64,000 nucleotides of DNA from Oceanimonas pelagia. Its GTDB lineage: Bacteria > Pseudomonadota > Gammaproteobacteria > Enterobacterales > Aeromonadaceae. Location: NCBI RefSeq assembly GCF_030849025.1, contig NZ_CP118224.1, forward strand, positions 1,906,001 to 1,970,000. The letters are read 5' to 3'. The notes under the pieces are model-generated. The model did not search any database. It was given only the letters and a program-made list of their open reading frames with translations, and had not been told where the DNA came from. This document shows positions 61,509 to 64,000 of the stretch, in pieces; the stretch's first letter is position 1; every line of letters begins with the position of its first letter. Made by a program: the position numbers and the translations under genes.

Positions 61509-62525
61509 TCAGCGAAACAGCGGCGCATAGAGCAGGCCGCCCCGCGACCAGGGCTGGTTCAGCCCCTGGGGCATGTTTACCGGGGTGCCGGGACCAAAGT
61601 GGCGCTGGTAAATTTCGCTGTAGTTGCCCACGCTGCGAATGGCCTGATAGGCCCAGTCGGCGGGCAGGCCCAGACGCGCGCCGAGATCCCCACTGACGCC
61701 CAGCAGATGGCGGACTTCCGCATCCTGCTCGGCGCTGCGCAGGCGCTCGACGTTGTGCTGCGTCACCCCCTTGTCGTCGGCCAGGATCAGGGCGTGCACC
61801 ACGGCGCGGATCACCCGGCTCCATTCGGCATCGTCGTTGCGCACCATGGGGCCGATGGGCTCCCGGGACAGCAGCTCGGGCAGAATATGATAATTATCCG
61901 GATCGTCGGCCCGGTGCGCCCGGTTAATGGCCAGATTGATGCGGTCGGCGGTATAGGCATCGCAATGCCCGCGAAAAAAACTGTCACCATTGGAAAACAG
62001 CACCCGCGCATGGATCTGATCCCGCTCCAGCAGGGTCAGCAGATTGTTGTGGGTGGTGGTGTTTTCGGTCACGCACACGCTCTTGCCCTCGAGGTCGGCC
62101 AGCCGCGCAATGCCCTTCCCCTTGCGCACCAGCAGGCCCTGGCCGTCAAACAGATAGACGGCGGGAAAGGCCACCTGGTACTGATCTTCCCGCCCAAGGG
62201 TCCAGGTAGCACTGTACATGACCACGTCACTGCGTCGTTGCTGCAGGGTGGTGAAACGGCTGGTGGCATCCACTTCCACATACTGCACCCGGTTTGGATC
62301 ACCAAACAGGGCGGCGGCCGTGGCCCGGCAGAAGTCGACGTAAAATCCGCGCCAGACTCCGCTTTCGTCGATGGCGCTGCGGCCGGGATCATCGGGAAAC
62401 ACCCCGCAGCGAATGTCGCCGTGGCGCAGCACCTGCTGCAGGGTGCCCGCCTGTACCGGGGCCATGCCCAGCACCATAATGACCCACAGCCCCAACACGG
62501 CCCCGCCGAGCACCTTCAAACCCAT
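61509..62525 (-). CDS. Periplasmic amino-acid-binding protein (AapJ/BztA type), no transporter genes
   Basis: 338 residues with a signal sequence ending VQA (about residue 26). Family-3 solute-binding fold: LQQVLRHGDIRCGVFPDDPG, GFYVDFCRATAAALFGDP, MYSATWTLGREDQY and SVCVTENTTTHNNLL resemble AapJ/BztA, the binding proteins of general L-amino-acid ABC importers. C-terminal GNYSEIYQRHFGPGTPVNMP is typical of that group. No permease or ATPase gene is adjacent; instead a diguanylate cyclase follows after 11 bases. AAGGA before ATG 62523-62525. Confidence 0.9.
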   Translation of the reverse strand: MGLKVLGGAVLGLWVIMVLGMAPVQAGTLQQVLRHGDIRCGVFPDDPGRSAIDESGVWRGFYVDFCRATAAALFGDPNRVQYVEVDATSRFTTLQQRRSDVVMYSATWTLGREDQYQVAFPAVYLFDGQGLLVRKGKGIARLADLEGKSVCVTENTTTHNNLLTLLERDQIHARVLFSNGDSFFRGHCDAYTADRINLAINRAHRADDPDNYHILPELLSREPIGPMVRNDDAEWSRVIRAVVHALILADDKGVTQHNVERLRSAEQDAEVRHLLGVSGDLGARLGLPADWAYQAIRSVGNYSEIYQRHFGPGTPVNMPQGLNQPWSRGGLLYAPLFR

Positions 62526-62714
62526 GGTTACATCCTTGTCGATTCATTCCGGCATGCTGTCAGCATGTCTTATTTTGCAAAAAATGGCATCAGGCTGTCG
62601 TTATTCGATGCCGAGCCAGCTCACATTTTCATCATCCCCCGCCGGAGGCCAGAGGATACGCCGGTCATTATCACCGTCTATTCTGACACTAGGATTTATC
62701 GCCAGGAGATGTGT

Positions 62715-63149
62715 ATGCTCATCACCCTTACCGTGCGGCTGGTCTCCGGCATGTATGCCCATCACGACTGGGCCTGCGAGCTGGAAATTGACGATCGCTC
62801 CTCCCTGCACGAACTGCACGATGCCATTCAGCGAGCGGTGCGCTTTGACAACGATCACATGTATTCCTTTTTTATCGCCCGCAGCGAGCGCGCCGGCGAG
62901 CGCCTGCACTTTGACGGTGACGAATACTCCCTCGACGCCCCCATCTCGGCGTTGTTTCCGCTGCCCAGGGGCAAAAAGCTGTTTTACTGGTTCGACTTCG
63001 GTGACGACTGGATTTTCAGCGTCTCCCGCTCCCGCAAGAAGCCCAGACCCGGCCCGCCGGAGCAGGGCTACCCGCGCATGACCGGTGAAACCGGCACCCG
63101 CCCGGTGCAGTATGAAGGCTATGATCCCCACGCCGAGCCGGAGTGGTAG
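62715..63149 (+). CDS. PRiA4-ORF3-type protein
   Basis: 144 residues. Matches the plasmid pRiA4b ORF-3 domain: LHELHDAIQRAVRFDNDHMY, FFYWFDFGDDWIFSVSR-like core (KLFYWFDFGDDWIFSV) and an acidic tail. No function is known for the domain. The N-terminus is short compared with typical members. Start ATG 62715 has AGGAGA at five bases; ATG 62709 in the same frame lies inside that site. Its stop is four bases before the sugar dehydrogenase start. Confidence 0.82.
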   Translation: MLITLTVRLVSGMYAHHDWACELEIDDRSSLHELHDAIQRAVRFDNDHMYSFFIARSERAGERLHFDGDEYSLDAPISALFPLPRGKKLFYWFDFGDDWIFSVSRSRKKPRPGPPEQGYPRMTGETGTRPVQYEGYDPHAEPEW

Positions 63150-63153
63150 GGCC

Positions 63154-64000
63154 ATGCGCGCGTGCCTGTTTGCGTTGTGGCTGCTGAGCCTGCCGCTGGC
63201 GGCGGCAGACTATCGAGTGCATACCCTGGCCACCGGCCTGCATCACCCCTGGAGCCTGACCGAGCTGCCCGACGGCAGCCTGCTGGTAAGTGAGCGCCGG
63301 GGCCGGCTGCTGCGCCTGATGCCCGGCGGCGAACGCCGCTCCATTTCCGGCCTGCCGGCCATTGCCGCCGGCGGTCAGGGCGGCCTGCTCGATCTGGCCC
63401 TGCACCCGGACTTTGCCCGCAACCGCCTGCTGTATTTCAGCTTCAGCCAGCCGGGCCCGGGGGGCGCCGGCACCGCCGTGGCCCGGGCCCGGCTGAGGGA
63501 CGACCGCCTGCTGCAGCCCGAAGTGGTATTTGCCCAGGTACCCAAAACCCACGGCCGCTCCCATTTCGGCTCGCGCCTGGCCTTTGATGCCGGCGGTTAC
63601 CTGTTTATCACCACCGGCGATCGCTACCACAGCCGGCACCAGGCCCAGCGGCTCGACAATCATCTCGGCAAGATCATTCGCCTGCACGACGACGGCCGGG
63701 TGCCCGCCGACAACCCCTTTGTAAACACCCCCGGCGCGCTGCCCGAGATCTGGAGTCTGGGGCACCGTAATGTGCAGGGTGCCGCCATGCACCCGGACAC
63801 CGGTGAACTGTGGACTCATGAGCACGGCCCCCAGGGAGGCGATGAGGTCAACCGCATTCAAAAAGGCGCCAACTACGGCTGGCCGGTGGTGACCTTCGGC
63901 GAAGAATACGGCGGCGGCGCCATCGGCGAAGGCACCAGCAAGACCGGCATGGCAGACCCGCTCTGGGTATGGGTGCCGTCCATCGCCCCCTCGGGCATGC
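63154..64000 (+). CDS. PQQ-dependent aldose sugar dehydrogenase, partial
   Basis: Open frame from ATG 63154 to the window edge (282 codons), so the 3' end is missing. A signal sequence (LFALWLLSLPLAAA, cleavage near 18) is followed by the soluble PQQ glucose/aldose dehydrogenase beta-propeller: LATGLHHPWSLTELPDGSLL, GQGGLLDLALHPDFARNRLL, GDRYHSRHQAQRLDNHLGKI, SLGHRNVQGAAMHPDTGELW, EHGPQGGDEVNRIQKGANYG. The latter pieces carry PQQ- and calcium-site residues as in E. coli YliI. Periplasmic oxidation of sugars is inferred. It begins four bases after the PRiA4 gene and is probably cotranscribed. Confidence 0.9.
   Translation, partial: MRACLFALWLLSLPLAAADYRVHTLATGLHHPWSLTELPDGSLLVSERRGRLLRLMPGGERRSISGLPAIAAGGQGGLLDLALHPDFARNRLLYFSFSQPGPGGAGTAVARARLRDDRLLQPEVVFAQVPKTHGRSHFGSRLAFDAGGYLFITTGDRYHSRHQAQRLDNHLGKIIRLHDDGRVPADNPFVNTPGALPEIWSLGHRNVQGAAMHPDTGELWTHEHGPQGGDEVNRIQKGANYGWPVVTFGEEYGGGAIGEGTSKTGMADPLWVWVPSIAPSGM

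Overview
The window reads as ordinary chromosome of a GC-rich, probably marine or brackish gammaproteobacterium. Gene content, protein resemblance and the conserved order pdxB-fimV-truA-accD-folC-dedD with fabB and mnmC nearby point to the Aeromonadaceae (Oceanimonas/Oceanisphaera/Zobellella type); this placement is inferred from resemblance, not from a search. Coding density is high. I see no phage, insertion sequence, integron or CRISPR array.

Layout. 1-0.9 kb: C-terminus of a YccS-type membrane protein and tusE. 0.9-8.0 kb (minus strand): pdxB, fimV/hubP, truA, accD, folC, dedD. 8.1-17.2 kb: a PAP2 phosphatase, fabB, mnmC, a small secreted protein, corA, nrdG-nrdD under a pair of NrdR boxes, and a creA lipoprotein gene. 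17.2-19.9 kb: uvrB, tRNA-Asn and a 495-base non-coding stretch with four DnaA boxes in the position where E. coli carries DARS1. 19.9-25.0 kb: N-acetylglucosamine genes nagE divergent from nagB-nagA-nagC, with yciH overlapping nagC. 25.0-33.0 kb: a manganese riboswitch and UPF0016 exporter, nhaD, argA behind tandem ARG boxes, lysC behind a lysine riboswitch, an MgtC-type membrane protein and alanine dehydrogenase. 33.2-44.4 kb: a polyamine locus with two PuuR-type regulators, potFGHI, a putrescine aminotransferase, two glutamine-synthetase-like ligases and a PuuB-like oxidase. 44.4-49.8 kb: LysR regulator with an M20 amidohydrolase and YfcC transporter, then metQ with MetJ boxes and an alpha/beta hydrolase. 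50.0-51.8 kb: queC-queD-queE under a preQ1 riboswitch. 51.9-57.0 kb: ppsA and its regulator ppsR, then an NCS2 purine permease. 57.2-64.0 kb: ovoA (ovothiol), ppnP, an amino-acid-binding protein paired with a diguanylate cyclase, a PRiA4-type protein and the start of a PQQ sugar dehydrogenase.

The window is rich in readable regulation: three riboswitches (manganese, lysine, preQ1) and likely NrdR, ArgR and MetJ operators, each agreeing with the function of the adjacent gene.

The least explained signals are: a ~115-base element present twice (9.0 kb and 37.2 kb) that folds as a four-way cloverleaf with compensatory changes between copies; the DnaA-box cluster upstream of uvrB; two G-rich heptamer arrays able to form G-quadruplexes; and a two-gene unit of periplasmic binding protein plus diguanylate cyclase that looks like a c-di-GMP sensory pair.
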